Source: Candidatus Purcelliella pentastirinorum
GTDB taxonomy: Bacteria > Pseudomonadota > Gammaproteobacteria > Enterobacterales > Enterobacteriaceae
Direction: 5' to 3'
Length of the DNA: 64,000 bases
Assembly (NCBI RefSeq): GCF_003391335.1
Contig: NZ_CP028374.1
Coordinates: forward strand, 62,001-126,000
The position numbers were made by a program, and so were the translations under genes. The notes under the pieces are model-generated. The model saw nothing but the letters and a program-made list of their open reading frames with translations. It did no database searches and was not told the DNA's origin. Shown here piece after piece: positions 31,162 through 44,059 of this stretch. The number at the start of each line of letters is the position of its first letter. The first letter of the stretch is position 1.

Positions 31162-33159
31162 ATGATATCACGTAAAGAATTAGCGAATGCCATCAGAATA
31201 CTAACCATAGATGCAATCTATAATGCTCAATCAGGTCATCCAGGAGCACCTATGGGAATGGCAGATATTGCAGAAGTATTATGGAGAGATTATTTAAATC
31301 ACAATCCTAACAATCCTAAATGGATAAACAGAGATAGATTCGTTTTATCTAACGGCCATGCATCAATGTTAATTTATAGTATCTTACATTTAACAGGATA
31401 CAATTTATCCATAAAAGATTTAAAATTATTTAGAACTATTAATTCTAAAACTCCTGGACATCCTGAAATTGAAAAAAATATAGGTATAGAAACTACTACA
31501 GGACCATTAGGACAAGGACTAGCAAATGGTATCGGTTTTGCAATTTCTGAAAAAATATTAAGTAATAAATTTAACAAAAAAAATTTTAATATAATAGATC
31601 ACTATACATATATATTTGTTGGAGATGGGTGCATGATGGAAGGAATTTCACATGAAGTATGTTCCTTAGCAGGTAAATTAAAATTAAATAAATTAATAGT
31701 TTTTTATGATGATAATGGTATATCAATTGATGGACAAACAAAAAATTATTTTATTGAAGATATAACTCAAAGATTTAAAGCATATAAATGGAATGTTATT
31801 TCTAATATAGATGGACATGATGCAAAAAAAATAAAAAAATCTATTAAAGAAGCAAAAAAAGAATCTGAAAAACCATCACTTATTATATGCAAAACAATAA
31901 TAGGTTATGGTTCACCAAACAAATCCGGAACAAATAAAATACACGGCTCACCTTTAAATAAAGAAGAAATATTATTGACAAGAAAAAAACTAAAATGGAA
32001 ATATGAACCATTTTTTATCCCACAAATAATATACAAATTATGGAATGCAAAAAAAGAAGGAAAAAATAAGGAAAATAAATGGAATAAAAAATTTAAATCT
32101 TATAAAAAAATATATCCAAATTTATATCAAGAATTAAAAAGAAGAATAAAAGGAAATTTACCTGTAAATTGGAAAAAAAATATGAAAAATATTTTTATTG
32201 ATTTACAAAAAAATAAAAAAAATATTTCTACTAGAAAAGCATCACAAAATATAATCAAAAATATTAATAAAATATTACCTGAATATTTAGGGGGATCAGC
32301 TGACTTATCAGAAAGTAACTTGACAACAAGTTCAAATACAAAAGATATAAATACTAATAATAATGGAAATTATATTTATTATGGTGTAAGAGAGTTTGGT
32401 ATGACAGCGATAGCGAATGGAATATCAATTTATGGTGGATTTATACCATCAACAGCTACTTTTTTAACATTTTTTGATTATGCAAAAAATGCTGTTAGAA
32501 TGGCAGCTTTAATGAATATCAGACAAATATTAATTTATACACATGATTCTATAGGTGTTGGAGAAGATGGACCAACACATCAACCAGTAGAACAAATAGC
32601 AAATATTAGAAGTATACCCAATATAAATCTTTGGAGACCATGTGATCAAATAGAAACATTTTTTGCATGGAAATATGCAATTGAAAATAAAAATTCTCCA
32701 ACAGCTTTAATTCTATCAAGACAAAATACAATATATCAAAAAAGAAATAAAAATACATTAAATAAAATAAAAAGAGGTGGATATATAATAAAAGATAATT
32801 CAACTGAAAACAAACCACAATTAATTATAATTGCAACAGGTTCAGAAGTGCAATTAGCTATAAAAGCATATGATAAATTAATATCCTATGGATATAAAAT
32901 TAGAATTATATCTATGCCATCTACAAATATATTCGATAAACAAAACAAAGAATATAAAGAATCAATACTACCTTCAAAAATTAAAAAAAGAATAGCAATA
33001 GAAGCAAGTTATTCGGATTATTGGTTTAAATATATTGGACTTGATGGTATAATTATAGGAATGAAAACATTTGGTAAATCTGGGAAAAATGAAGATCTAT
33101 TCAAAAATTTTGGTTTTACTATAAATAATATTATAAAAAAAGCAAAATTAATATTATAA
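31162..33159 (+). CDS. tktA: Transketolase
   Basis: Thiamine-diphosphate enzyme moving two-carbon units in the pentose phosphate pathway; here it is also the source of erythrose 4-phosphate for aromatic amino acids. It has 665 aa against 663 in E. coli. The ThDP/metal motif GDGCMMEGISHE, active-site histidines in SGHPGAP, LSNGHASM and IHGSPL, and SIGVGEDGPTHQPVEQ are all intact. A good ribosome-binding sequence AAAGGG precedes the ATG. Next downstream is the dead epd gene and then pgk-fbaA, as in the E. coli tktA-epd-pgk-fbaA neighbourhood. Confidence 0.97.
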   Translation: MISRKELANAIRILTIDAIYNAQSGHPGAPMGMADIAEVLWRDYLNHNPNNPKWINRDRFVLSNGHASMLIYSILHLTGYNLSIKDLKLFRTINSKTPGHPEIEKNIGIETTTGPLGQGLANGIGFAISEKILSNKFNKKNFNIIDHYTYIFVGDGCMMEGISHEVCSLAGKLKLNKLIVFYDDNGISIDGQTKNYFIEDITQRFKAYKWNVISNIDGHDAKKIKKSIKEAKKESEKPSLIICKTIIGYGSPNKSGTNKIHGSPLNKEEILLTRKKLKWKYEPFFIPQIIYKLWNAKKEGKNKENKWNKKFKSYKKIYPNLYQELKRRIKGNLPVNWKKNMKNIFIDLQKNKKNISTRKASQNIIKNINKILPEYLGGSADLSESNLTTSSNTKDINTNNNGNYIYYGVREFGMTAIANGISIYGGFIPSTATFLTFFDYAKNAVRMAALMNIRQILIYTHDSIGVGEDGPTHQPVEQIANIRSIPNINLWRPCDQIETFFAWKYAIENKNSPTALILSRQNTIYQKRNKNTLNKIKRGGYIIKDNSTENKPQLIIIATGSEVQLAIKAYDKLISYGYKIRIISMPSTNIFDKQNKEYKESILPSKIKKRIAIEASYSDYWFKYIGLDGIIIGMKTFGKSGKNEDLFKNFGFTINNIIKKAKLIL

Positions 33160-33245
33160 TTTAATTAAAAATAAAGAATAATATTATTTTATAAAACAAT
33201 TTAAATATTATTAATATTAAAATAAAAAAATTATATAGGATTATA

Positions 33246-34153
33246 ATGAATATTCGTATATCAATTAATGATTTTAATAAAATTAAATATAACATTATAA
33301 GATTATCATATAAAAGAAAAAATAAAAACAAAAATAAAAAAAAAAATAATGTAGTTGTTATTAATTAATAAAAAAAAATTGATATAACTCATATTTGATA
33401 AAATATGATATAAACTAAAGTAAATTACCATATAAAATAAATAAGGATAATGATATTTTAAAAATTAATAAAAATAAAATACAAATTTTAAAATATAAAA
33501 AAATTAACCAATTATCATTAAAAAAATAAAAAATAGATATAGCTCTTGATTACACATAAACTTATAAAAAAATTAAAAATATAAAAAAATATTTACTTTC
33601 AAAAATAAAAAAGTTTTATTTTTACGTCCTGAAAATAAAGATATAAATAAAAAAATAATATTTGGAATAAATTATAAAATTTAAAAAAAATAAATAATAT
33701 GACATATAATATATCATATACTTACAATTATACTATTACTATTATTAAAATATTAAATAATAAATTTGGTATCAAACATGATTATATAAACATAATTTAT
33801 CCATCAATGAAAGAAAAAAATATTATTAATAATTATAATAATTATATAAATCTAATTAGATTTTCTGTATATTTAATAACACAAATAAATACTAATTTTA
33901 AAAAAAAAACTGTAATAATTTTACAAAAATTTAAAAATAAATTTATAACAAATATAATTGTAATATCCATTACAAATGTGACAATATTAATTTTAAATAT
34001 TTTTCTTAAAGATAAAATAAATTTTTAATTTAAAAAATGATTATAAAAGAAATAGAATAAAAATAAAAATAAAATTTAGTACAAATATTAGCCTGATATA
34101 ATAAACGGAGATTTGCTAATAAAATGATTGATACTACATCAGTAATATCATAA
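33246..34153 (+). pseudogene. epd: Decayed erythrose-4-phosphate dehydrogenase
   Basis: Remnant of Epd, a GAPDH-family enzyme that oxidises erythrose 4-phosphate for pyridoxal phosphate synthesis. The ATG frame at 33246 reads MNIRISINDFNKIKYNIIRL, matching the Epd start (VRVAINGFGRIGRNVVRAL), and stops at 33366. Further pieces in shifted frames match in order: YLIKYDIN, KKVLFLRPEN, then an open 33699-34028 stretch where the catalytic SCTTNC reads SYTYNY, and finally RFANKMIDTT ending at 34153 (Epd GFANRMLDTT). There are several stops and frameshifts and the active-site Cys is gone. Position between tktA and pgk is the E. coli epd position. Epd fits better than GapA, since KKVLF followed by the proline and INKKIIFGIN match Epd. 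Confidence 0.93.
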
Positions 34154-34200
34154 AAATATTTATAATTAATAAAAAACATATATTTATTTAAAATGAATTT

Positions 34201-34206
34201 AGGAGG
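34201..34206 (+). promoter_or_regulatory. Consensus ribosome-binding site of pgk
   Basis: A perfect AGGAGG, 7 bases ahead of the ATG at 34214. It decides the start of pgk against an in-frame ATG at 34193 and is one of the strongest Shine-Dalgarno sequences in this A+T-rich window. Confidence 0.8.
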
Positions 34207-34213
34207 TTTTATT

Positions 34214-35401
34214 ATGTCTATAATAAAAATGACCGATTTAAACCTTAAAGATAAAAAAATATTAATACGTGCCGATTTAAATATTCCAATGAAAGAAAAA
34301 AATATTATTTCAGATGAAAAAATTAAAGCATTTATCCCTACAATTAATATAGCTCTTAAAAAAGAAGCAAAAATAATAATTACATCACATTTAGGAAGAC
34401 CAATAGAGGGTAAATACAATAATGAATTATCATTAAAACCAATAGTGTATTATTTACAAAAAATATTTAAAAATAAAAAAATAATTCTAATAAAGAATTA
34501 TTTAGAAAAAATAAAAATAAAAATAAAAGAAAATGAATTAATAATATTAGAAAATGTAAGATTTAATATAGGTGAGAAAAAAGATGACGAAAAATTAGCA
34601 AAAAAATATGCATCATTATGTGATATATTTGTTATGGATGCATTTGCAAGCATACATCGTTGTCATGCATCCACTTATGGTATCAGTAAATTTGCTAAAA
34701 TATCATGTGCAGGACCATTATTATTAAAAGAATTAAATTCTTTAAACAAAGCACTTAAAAAACCTAAAAGACCTATGATAGCTATTGTAGGAGGATCAAA
34801 AGTATCAACCAAATTTAATGTACTAAATTCACTTGCAAAAATAGCAGATAGTGTAATCGTAGGTGGAGGAATAGCTAATACCTTTATAGCAATAGATAAC
34901 AAAATAGGAAAATCTTTATATGAACCTGAATTTATAGAAACAGCAAAACATTTAAAAGAAAAATATTCATTTATAATACCTACAGATTGTTATGTAGGTA
35001 CTGAATTTTCAGAAACTGCAATATCAACATATAAAAAAATTAATGAAATTTTAGATGAAGAAGAAATAATGGATATAGGTGACAAAACTATAAATAAAAT
35101 AAAAAGATTAATAAATAAAGCTAATACAATATTATGGAATGGTCCAGTTGGAGTCTTTGAATTTAAAAACTTCAGAAAAGGAACAAAAGAAATAGCTTAT
35201 AGTATAGCAAAAAACAAAGCATTTTCTATAGCAGGAGGAGGAGATACCTTATCAGCAATAAATATATTTAATATAAAAGAAAAAATTTCTTATATCTCTA
35301 CAGGAGGAGGAGCATTTTTAGAACTAATAGAAGGAAAAGAATTACCTGTAATTTCAATTTTAAAAAATAAACAAAATAATTTAAAAAAAATACTATTATA
35401 A
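34214..35401 (+). CDS. pgk: Phosphoglycerate kinase
   Basis: Glycolytic kinase interconverting 1,3-bisphosphoglycerate and 3-phosphoglycerate with ATP formation. From the ATG at 34214 it has 395 aa (E. coli 387) and begins MSIIKMTDLNLKDKK like E. coli. Substrate motifs IRADLNIPM and SHLGRP, hinge GGSKVSTK, GGGIANTF and the nucleotide site GGGDTLSA are intact. The AGGAGG sequence at 34201-34206 selects this start. It stands 60 bases after the epd remnant and 88 bases before fbaA, so the old epd-pgk-fbaA operon persists without its first gene. Confidence 0.98.
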   Translation: MSIIKMTDLNLKDKKILIRADLNIPMKEKNIISDEKIKAFIPTINIALKKEAKIIITSHLGRPIEGKYNNELSLKPIVYYLQKIFKNKKIILIKNYLEKIKIKIKENELIILENVRFNIGEKKDDEKLAKKYASLCDIFVMDAFASIHRCHASTYGISKFAKISCAGPLLLKELNSLNKALKKPKRPMIAIVGGSKVSTKFNVLNSLAKIADSVIVGGGIANTFIAIDNKIGKSLYEPEFIETAKHLKEKYSFIIPTDCYVGTEFSETAISTYKKINEILDEEEIMDIGDKTINKIKRLINKANTILWNGPVGVFEFKNFRKGTKEIAYSIAKNKAFSIAGGGDTLSAINIFNIKEKISYISTGGGAFLELIEGKELPVISILKNKQNNLKKILL

Positions 35402-35489
35402 ATTAAATTTAATGTTTCATATAATTGAATCTCATAAATAAAATATCAAATATAAAATATTACTTTAAATTTATTTTTAAAGGTTTATT

Positions 35490-36569
35490 ATGACTAAAAT
35501 TTTAGATATATTAAATCCTGGTGTTTTAAATAGCCATGATATGAAAAAAATATTTAGTATAGCAAAAGAAAAAAAATTTGCTATACCAGCTATAAATTGT
35601 ATAGGAATAGATTCAATAAATGCAGTACTTGAAACAGCAAATAATATTAAATCCCCTGTAATTATTCAATTATCTTATAGAGGAGCAAAATTTATTGCTG
35701 GAAATTGCAAAAAATCAAAAAAAAAACATCACTTAGCCGTTATAGGAGCAATTTCTGCAGCTAAACATGTACATTTAATGGCAAAAGAATATGGAATACC
35801 AGTTATATTACACACTGATCATTGTAACAAAGAACTTTTACCATGGATCGATAAATTATTAATAGCAGGACAAATATACTATAAAAAGAAAGGAATACCA
35901 TTATTTTCTGCACATATGATTGATTTATCTAATGAAAGATTAAAAAAAAATATTAAAATTTCTAAAAAATATTTAACAATTATGAAAAAAATAGATATGA
36001 TACTAGAAATAGAATTGGGATGTACAGGTGGTGAAGAAGATGGTATAGATAATAGACAAATAAAAAAAACCAATTTATATACAAAACCTGAAAATGTAAA
36101 TTATGCATATAAAAATTTAATATCTATAAGTCCGAATTTTATAATTGCAGCTTCATTTGGTAATGTACATGGAGTATATAAACCAGGTAATGTAAAATTG
36201 TTACCTAAAATCTTAAAAAAATCACAAGAATATATAAGTAAAAAACATAATTTATCATATAACTATTTAGATTTTGTTTTCCATGGAGGCTCAGGATCGA
36301 CTTTAGAAGAAATAAAAGAATCTATAAATTATGGAATAGTAAAAATTAACATAGATACTGATATACAATGGGCTACTTGGCTAGGTGTTTTAAAATATTA
36401 TAAAAAATATAAAAAATATCTACAAACACAAATTGGTAATCCGATTGATATAAATAAACCTAATAAAATATATTATGATCCAAGATCTTGGATACGAGCA
36501 TCACAACTATCTATTTTGAAAAATTTAAAAAAATTTTTCAAAAAATGTAATGCAATTAATATATTATAA
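35490..36569 (+). CDS. fbaA: Class II fructose-bisphosphate aldolase
   Basis: Zinc-dependent aldolase splitting fructose 1,6-bisphosphate into DHAP and glyceraldehyde 3-phosphate. It has 359 aa, the same as E. coli. Zinc and catalytic residues are seen in LHTDHCNKELLPW, ELGCTGGEEDG, NVHGVYKPGNV and FHGGSGS, and the phosphate loop in KINIDTDIQW. It is transcribed towards eno; only 49 bases separate the two convergent genes, and a strong hairpin spans the junction. Confidence 0.98.
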   Translation: MTKILDILNPGVLNSHDMKKIFSIAKEKKFAIPAINCIGIDSINAVLETANNIKSPVIIQLSYRGAKFIAGNCKKSKKKHHLAVIGAISAAKHVHLMAKEYGIPVILHTDHCNKELLPWIDKLLIAGQIYYKKKGIPLFSAHMIDLSNERLKKNIKISKKYLTIMKKIDMILEIELGCTGGEEDGIDNRQIKKTNLYTKPENVNYAYKNLISISPNFIIAASFGNVHGVYKPGNVKLLPKILKKSQEYISKKHNLSYNYLDFVFHGGSGSTLEEIKESINYGIVKINIDTDIQWATWLGVLKYYKKYKKYLQTQIGNPIDINKPNKIYYDPRSWIRASQLSILKNLKKFFKKCNAINIL

Positions 36570-36600
36570 AAAATATGTAAATAAAAAAATAAATCAAAAA

Positions 36601-36635
36601 AAATAAAGACATTTTATATTAAAATGTCTTTATTT
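36601..36635. terminator. Perfect 16-bp hairpin between fbaA and eno
   Basis: Inverted repeat with left arm 36601-36616, loop 36617-36619 and right arm 36620-36635; all 16 base pairs match and it includes G-C pairs (GAC/GTC), unusual here. On the minus strand it is followed by a T-rich tract, so it should terminate eno. The hairpin overlaps the last codons and stop of eno (stop at 36619-36621), so the terminator is coded inside the reading frame. Confidence 0.75.
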
Positions 36636-37917
36636 CACTAATACCATTAAATATTGCTTTATCTCCAAGATGTTCCTCTATACGAATTAATTGATTATAT
36701 TTTGCAACACGATCAGATCTAGTTATAGAACCAGTTTTTATTTGTCCTGCCGAAGTACCAACAGCCAAGTCTGAAATAAAAGCATCTTCAGTTTCTCCAG
36801 AACGATGTGAGATAATTGTGGTATAACCCTTAATTTTTGCTATTTTAATAACAGATAAAGTTTCAGTCAAAGTACCAATTTGATTCAATTTAATTAAAAT
36901 TGAATTAGCGATACCCTTATTTATTCCAATTTTTAAATATTTCTTATTTGTGGCAAATAAATCATCACCAACTAATTGAACACGTCTACCTAGAATATGA
37001 GTTTGATACAAATATCCATCTAAATCTAATTCAGACTGACCATCTTCAATTGAAGATATAGAATATTCTTGTATCAATTTATCTAAATAAGATGTGAATT
37101 CCTTAGATGAAAAAATTTTATTCTCACCTTTTAATTTATAAATTTTATTTTTTTCATCATATAACTCAGAAGCCGCACAATCTAAAGCTAAAACAATATC
37201 TTTACCAAATTCATATCCAGCATTTATTATCGCTTGTTTTATTATAAATAAACATTCTTCATTAGAAGATAAATTAGGAGCATATCCTCCTTCATCACCA
37301 ACATTTGTATTTATACCTCTAGATTTTAAAATATCTCCTAAAAAATAAAAAATTCTATGACAAATTTGTAAAGATTCTTTAATATTTTTAGCAAGAATAG
37401 GTTGAATCATAAATTCTTGAATATCAATATTATTATCAGAATGCATACCACCATTAATAATATTCATCATAGGTAACGGTATAGAAAACTTATTTTTTGT
37501 ATCATTAATTTCAGCAATATATTCATATAATGGAATATTTTTAGATAAAGAAGCAGCCTTAGCTACAGCTAAAGATACAGATAAAATAGCATTGGCTCCT
37601 AAATTAGATTTATTTTCTGTCCCATCTAAATCAATCATTATTTTATCAATATTACCCTGATCTCTAGCATCTTCTCCAATAATTTTATTAGATATAATAT
37701 TATTAACGTTATCAACCGCTTTCATAACACCTTTACCTAAAAATCTTTCATAATCAAGATCACGTAATTCTAATGCTTCTTTGATACCAGTAGAAGATCC
37801 AGAAGGTACAGATGATAATCCAACAAAACCACCTGATAAATGAACTTCTGATTCTACTGTAGGATTACCTCTTGAGTCTAATATTTCTCTACTAAAAACT
37901 TTGATAATTTTAAACAT
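36619..37917 (-). CDS. eno: Enolase
   Basis: Interconverts 2-phosphoglycerate and phosphoenolpyruvate. It has 432 aa, the same as E. coli. [14 protein letters not shown] at the N-terminus, [19 protein letters not shown] with catalytic Glu, [19 protein letters not shown] with the catalytic Lys and SHRSGETED are intact. It follows pyrG by 26 bases as in E. coli (pyrG-eno) and ends in a hairpin terminator that overlaps its stop codon. In enterobacteria enolase is also a degradosome component; that cannot be judged here. Confidence 0.98.
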   Translation of the reverse strand: MFKIIKVFSREILDSRGNPTVESEVHLSGGFVGLSSVPSGSSTGIKEALELRDLDYERFLGKGVMKAVDNVNNIISNKIIGEDARDQGNIDKIMIDLDGTENKSNLGANAILSVSLAVAKAASLSKNIPLYEYIAEINDTKNKFSIPLPMMNIINGGMHSDNNIDIQEFMIQPILAKNIKESLQICHRIFYFLGDILKSRGINTNVGDEGGYAPNLSSNEECLFIIKQAIINAGYEFGKDIVLALDCAASELYDEKNKIYKLKGENKIFSSKEFTSYLDKLIQEYSISSIEDGQSELDLDGYLYQTHILGRRVQLVGDDLFATNKKYLKIGINKGIANSILIKLNQIGTLTETLSVIKIAKIKGYTTIISHRSGETEDAFISDLAVGTSAGQIKTGSITRSDRVAKYNQLIRIEEHLGDKAIFNGISEIKTF

Positions 37918-37943
37918 TTAATTCTCCAAAAATATTTAAAAAA

Positions 37944-40121
<2,178 letters not shown>

Positions 40122-42494
40122 GTGAGAAAAATATTAAAAATATTATTAATAATTACAACAATATCAACTTTAGCAATAACATATGTAATAATCAATATTA
40201 ATTTAATTTTAATAAATTTAAAAAATTATTCAGAAATAATATTTTATTTAATATCAAAACATAAAAATATCTCAATACATGTTGAATCAATTCAAGGAAA
40301 ATTTAATTTATTCAATCCTTTAATAAAAATGAAGAAAATATTTATAATATATCCAAATAATGATAAAATACTAATAGATAAATTAAATTTTACAATAGAT
40401 ATAAAAAAAACAATTTGTAATTTGAATTTATATATAAACTATTTTAGAATAGAAAAATTAAATATAAATACTAATTCAATAAACTTAAAAGAAAATAAAA
40501 AATTGTTTTTACCTAATCTTAAAAATATTAAAAAAATTGTTAACAAATTTAATTATTTAAACATATCTAAAAGTAAATTAAATATCTTTGATACAATCAA
40601 AAAAGAATATAAAATAATATCTTTTAATTTAAATATTAATAATAAAAAATACTTTTTAAAAAATAAATCAATAAACAATGTATTTAATAATAAAAAAAAT
40701 AAAATAAAAATAAAAATAGATTTTAAAACAAAAATAGTTAAACTTTTATTTAATATAAAAAATAAAATTTATGTTAATAAAACATATAATATTAAAAATA
40801 ATGAAAAAAAAAATTATACAGAAGGTAAAATTAACCTATATATATTAAATATAATAAAAAATAAACAAAAAAAATCAAGTAATATACAAATTAAATATTT
40901 TTATTATAAAAATACTAATAAAAAAAATACATATTTTATTAATATAAAAGATTCGCAAATAAAAATAAATAAGATTAATAAAAAAATAAAATTTAATATA
41001 AAATATATAAATATAAATAAAAAAATTTGGTTAAAAAAATATTTTTATTTTAATTTTTATACACAAAAAAAAGATAAAATTAAAAATAAAAATATTTTTT
41101 TTGAATTATTTTTATATAATAAAGAATTAAAAATAAAAATTAAAAATAATAAAAATATTTATTGTAACATTCACATAAATTTTAATAAATTTAAAAAAAA
41201 TATAAAAAACAAAATAGAATTATCAAAATTAACAAGTAAAATAAATATAGATTTAATAAATTATAATAATATTAATTATTTAATAAAACTTTTAATTAAA
41301 ATAAAAAATAAAAAAAAATTCAATATAATTCCTTTATCAATTAATACAAAAAAAAAAATCATTCATATAAATAATATAATTAGTGGGAATATAAAAAAAA
41401 TAAATATTAAAACCATAATAGAAAAAAAAAAAATATTAGATAGCACAATATTCATTAAAAATAAACTAAAAATATTTTTTTATTTACTAAATTCAAAAAA
41501 TCAATACATATCAAAAAATAATATTAACAATAATAAAAAATGGATAAAAAATATAATAAACTATATTACATCAAAAAAAAATAATATAATTTCAATTGAA
41601 TATATAAAAATAAATATAAAATATATAAATATAATGGGACTAATATATAAAAATGTAATTTTTACTATATACACAAATGAAAATATAATTAAACTAAAAA
41701 TAATAAAAAATGAAAATATTACAGAAATAGCATTTAAAAAAAATAATTTTAGAAAAATTTATATTCATTGCATAAATAAAAAAATTAATATTGATAAAAT
41801 ACCAATAAAGAAAATAAATACTAATAAATGCTGGTTAAAAAATATAATCTTATACATAAAAAATATAGATTTTTCAAATAAAAAAATATCATTTGACATA
41901 AACAAAATAAATAATTCAACTTTTCAATCTAAAACACATGTAATAATAAAAAAATATAAAATAATTTTAATAGGTAATATATATGGATATAATATTCAAA
42001 ATTTATTTAAATATTTAAATATAAAAGTACCAATAAATAATTCAAATTTTTTTATAAAATATTATTTAACATGGAATAAAATATCATTAAATAATATAAA
42101 CAATCACTTAAATGGAATAATCAAAATTAATTTAAACGAAGGTTTAATAAAAAATATTAATGTAAAAAAAATTAAAAAAATAATAAAAAAAATAAACATT
42201 AAACTTATCTTTATAAATATAAATATCATGATAAATAATTTATTACCTAAAAAAATATTTTTTAAAAAAATATTAGGAACAAGTAAAATATCAAATGGAA
42301 TAATATACTTGAATAATATTTTATTAATAACTAATAATGAAAATATAAAAATAAATGGAAAAATTGATTTAAATAATAATAAAACAAATATTAAAACGAC
42401 AATAGAACCCAAAATATATAAATCTATAAAAATTACATTAAAACTATTAATAGAACAAATCTTGAAATTAAAAAATAAAATATTAAATTTTTAA
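40122..42494 (+). CDS. yhdP: AsmA-like protein YhdP, shortened
   Basis: Inner-membrane-anchored periplasmic AsmA-family protein, in E. coli involved in moving phospholipids to the outer membrane. It starts with GTG at 40122; an N-terminal membrane anchor occupies about residues 5-27. It has 790 aa against 1266 in E. coli. Similarity is visible at the ends: the first 120 residues (anchor, HVESIQGKFNLFNPLIKM) and the C-terminal 200 (NTNKCWLKNI for the E. coli RCTECWFWG block, HLNGIIKINLNEGLIKNIN for LNGIIHTQLGKGEITEIN). The middle is very Lys/Asn/Ile-rich and hard to align. Position before tldD is the E. coli yhdP position. It may be functional in short form or on the way to loss. Confidence 0.8.
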   Translation: MRKILKILLIITTISTLAITYVIININLILINLKNYSEIIFYLISKHKNISIHVESIQGKFNLFNPLIKMKKIFIIYPNNDKILIDKLNFTIDIKKTICNLNLYINYFRIEKLNINTNSINLKENKKLFLPNLKNIKKIVNKFNYLNISKSKLNIFDTIKKEYKIISFNLNINNKKYFLKNKSINNVFNNKKNKIKIKIDFKTKIVKLLFNIKNKIYVNKTYNIKNNEKKNYTEGKINLYILNIIKNKQKKSSNIQIKYFYYKNTNKKNTYFINIKDSQIKINKINKKIKFNIKYININKKIWLKKYFYFNFYTQKKDKIKNKNIFFELFLYNKELKIKIKNNKNIYCNIHINFNKFKKNIKNKIELSKLTSKINIDLINYNNINYLIKLLIKIKNKKKFNIIPLSINTKKKIIHINNIISGNIKKINIKTIIEKKKILDSTIFIKNKLKIFFYLLNSKNQYISKNNINNNKKWIKNIINYITSKKNNIISIEYIKINIKYINIMGLIYKNVIFTIYTNENIIKLKIIKNENITEIAFKKNNFRKIYIHCINKKINIDKIPIKKINTNKCWLKNIILYIKNIDFSNKKISFDINKINNSTFQSKTHVIIKKYKIILIGNIYGYNIQNLFKYLNIKVPINNSNFFIKYYLTWNKISLNNINNHLNGIIKINLNEGLIKNINVKKIKKIIKKINIKLIFININIMINNLLPKKIFFKKILGTSKISNGIIYLNNILLITNNENIKINGKIDLNNNKTNIKTTIEPKIYKSIKITLKLLIEQILKLKNKILNF

Positions 42495-42583
42495 TAAAAT
42501 ACATATTTTAAATAAAAAAATACTTATGTATAATAATAAAATATTAAAAATAATATAAAATCAATAAAGAATTAAATAAAATC

Positions 42584-44059
42584 ATGTACGAATTATCTAA
42601 AATGAATAAAAAATCAGTAATAAATGATATTTTAACAAAAAATAAAATAAATAAAGAAGATATATTTTTAATACTTGATAAATTCAAAAAAAAAAAAATA
42701 GATTATGCAGAATTTTACTTTCAAAAAAAACAAGATGAATCATTAATATTAGAAGATAAAATAATTAAAGAAAATTACTACAATATAAATCAAGGAGTTG
42801 GAATTAGAATTATTAATAATGAACAAGTTGGATTTTCTTATTCTAATGAAATAAATAAAAAAATATTAGAAAAAAGTATAAATATAATAAATAATTTTAT
42901 TATTAACAAAAAAATTATTAAAAAAATAAAATATAAAAATATTCCAACATATACAAGATATAGTAATATTAATCCATTAAATCAAATAAAAAATAAACAA
43001 AAAATTGATTTATTACACAATATAAATAAATTAGCGAAATCAATTGATAAGAGAGTTAAAAAAGTAACAGTACAATTAACAGGTTCTTATGAAAAAATAT
43101 TAATAGCTAATACAGATGATTATAAATTACATACAGATATAAGACCATTAATAAAATTATCCATAAATGTATTAGTAGAAGAAAATAATAAAATAGAATA
43201 TGGAACAAGTGGAGGAGGAGGTAGATTAGATTATAAATATTTTATAAAAAAAAAATATAATGGTGATACATATGCGAATAATTGGACATATGAAGCAGTA
43301 AGAATTGCATTAATTAGATTACATGCAAATGAATCACCTGGTGGTAAGTTACCTGTTGTATTAGGAAACGGGTGGCCTGGAATATTATTACATGAAGCAG
43401 TCGGGCATGGGTTAGAAGCAGATTTTAATTATAAAAATACTTCAGTATTTAATAAAAAAATAGGAAATAAAATAGCATCAAAATTATGTACAGTAATAGA
43501 TGATGGGACTATTCAACAAACAAGAGGATCAATAACAATTGACGATGAAGGTACTCCAGGACAAAAAAATATACTAATTAAAAATGGAATTTTACAAAAA
43601 TATCTTAATGACAAATTACATGCACGTTTAACTAATACATTACCTACAGGTAATGCAAGAAGAGAATCTTATGCTCATATACCATTACCTAGAATGACAA
43701 ACACATATATGTTATCTGGTAAATCTACTCCAGAAGAAATAATAAATAGTATAGATTTTGGAATATATGCTGTAAATTTTAATGGAGGACAAGTAGATAT
43801 AACATCTGGACAATTTGTTTTTTCAGCTTCAGAAGCATATTTAATAAAAAAAGGAAAAATATTTAAACCTATAAAAGGAACAACTTTAATAGGTTCAGGA
43901 ATGGAAGTTATGAAAGAAATCTCTATGATAGCAAATGATTTAAAATTAGATAGTGGAATAGGAACATGTTCAAAAGATGGACAAGACATCCCTGTAGGGG
44001 TAGGATTACCAACATTAAAGATAAATAAATTAACCATAGGAGGTACAAAACTTAAATAA
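42584..44059 (+). CDS. tldD: Metalloprotease TldD
   Basis: Subunit of the TldD-TldE zinc protease that degrades unfolded peptides and matures some modified peptides. It has 491 aa from the first ATG; an internal ATG at 42602 (485 aa) fits the E. coli length (481) about as well. The zinc-binding HEAVGHGLEAD motif (HExxxH) is intact, with SGGGGRLDY before it and the DDEGTPGQ, NARRESYAHIPLPRMTNTYM and VDITSGQFVFSASEAYL blocks after it. It follows yhdP by 89 bases. The partner gene tldE (pmbA) is not in the window. Confidence 0.95.
   Translation: MYELSKMNKKSVINDILTKNKINKEDIFLILDKFKKKKIDYAEFYFQKKQDESLILEDKIIKENYYNINQGVGIRIINNEQVGFSYSNEINKKILEKSINIINNFIINKKIIKKIKYKNIPTYTRYSNINPLNQIKNKQKIDLLHNINKLAKSIDKRVKKVTVQLTGSYEKILIANTDDYKLHTDIRPLIKLSINVLVEENNKIEYGTSGGGGRLDYKYFIKKKYNGDTYANNWTYEAVRIALIRLHANESPGGKLPVVLGNGWPGILLHEAVGHGLEADFNYKNTSVFNKKIGNKIASKLCTVIDDGTIQQTRGSITIDDEGTPGQKNILIKNGILQKYLNDKLHARLTNTLPTGNARRESYAHIPLPRMTNTYMLSGKSTPEEIINSIDFGIYAVNFNGGQVDITSGQFVFSASEAYLIKKGKIFKPIKGTTLIGSGMEVMKEISMIANDLKLDSGIGTCSKDGQDIPVGVGLPTLKINKLTIGGTKLK

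Noticed and set aside
33699-34028. 109-codon open frame that could be an orphan protein
   Set aside because: Its sequence aligns with the middle of Epd and lies inside the epd remnant; it is a fragment of a pseudogene.
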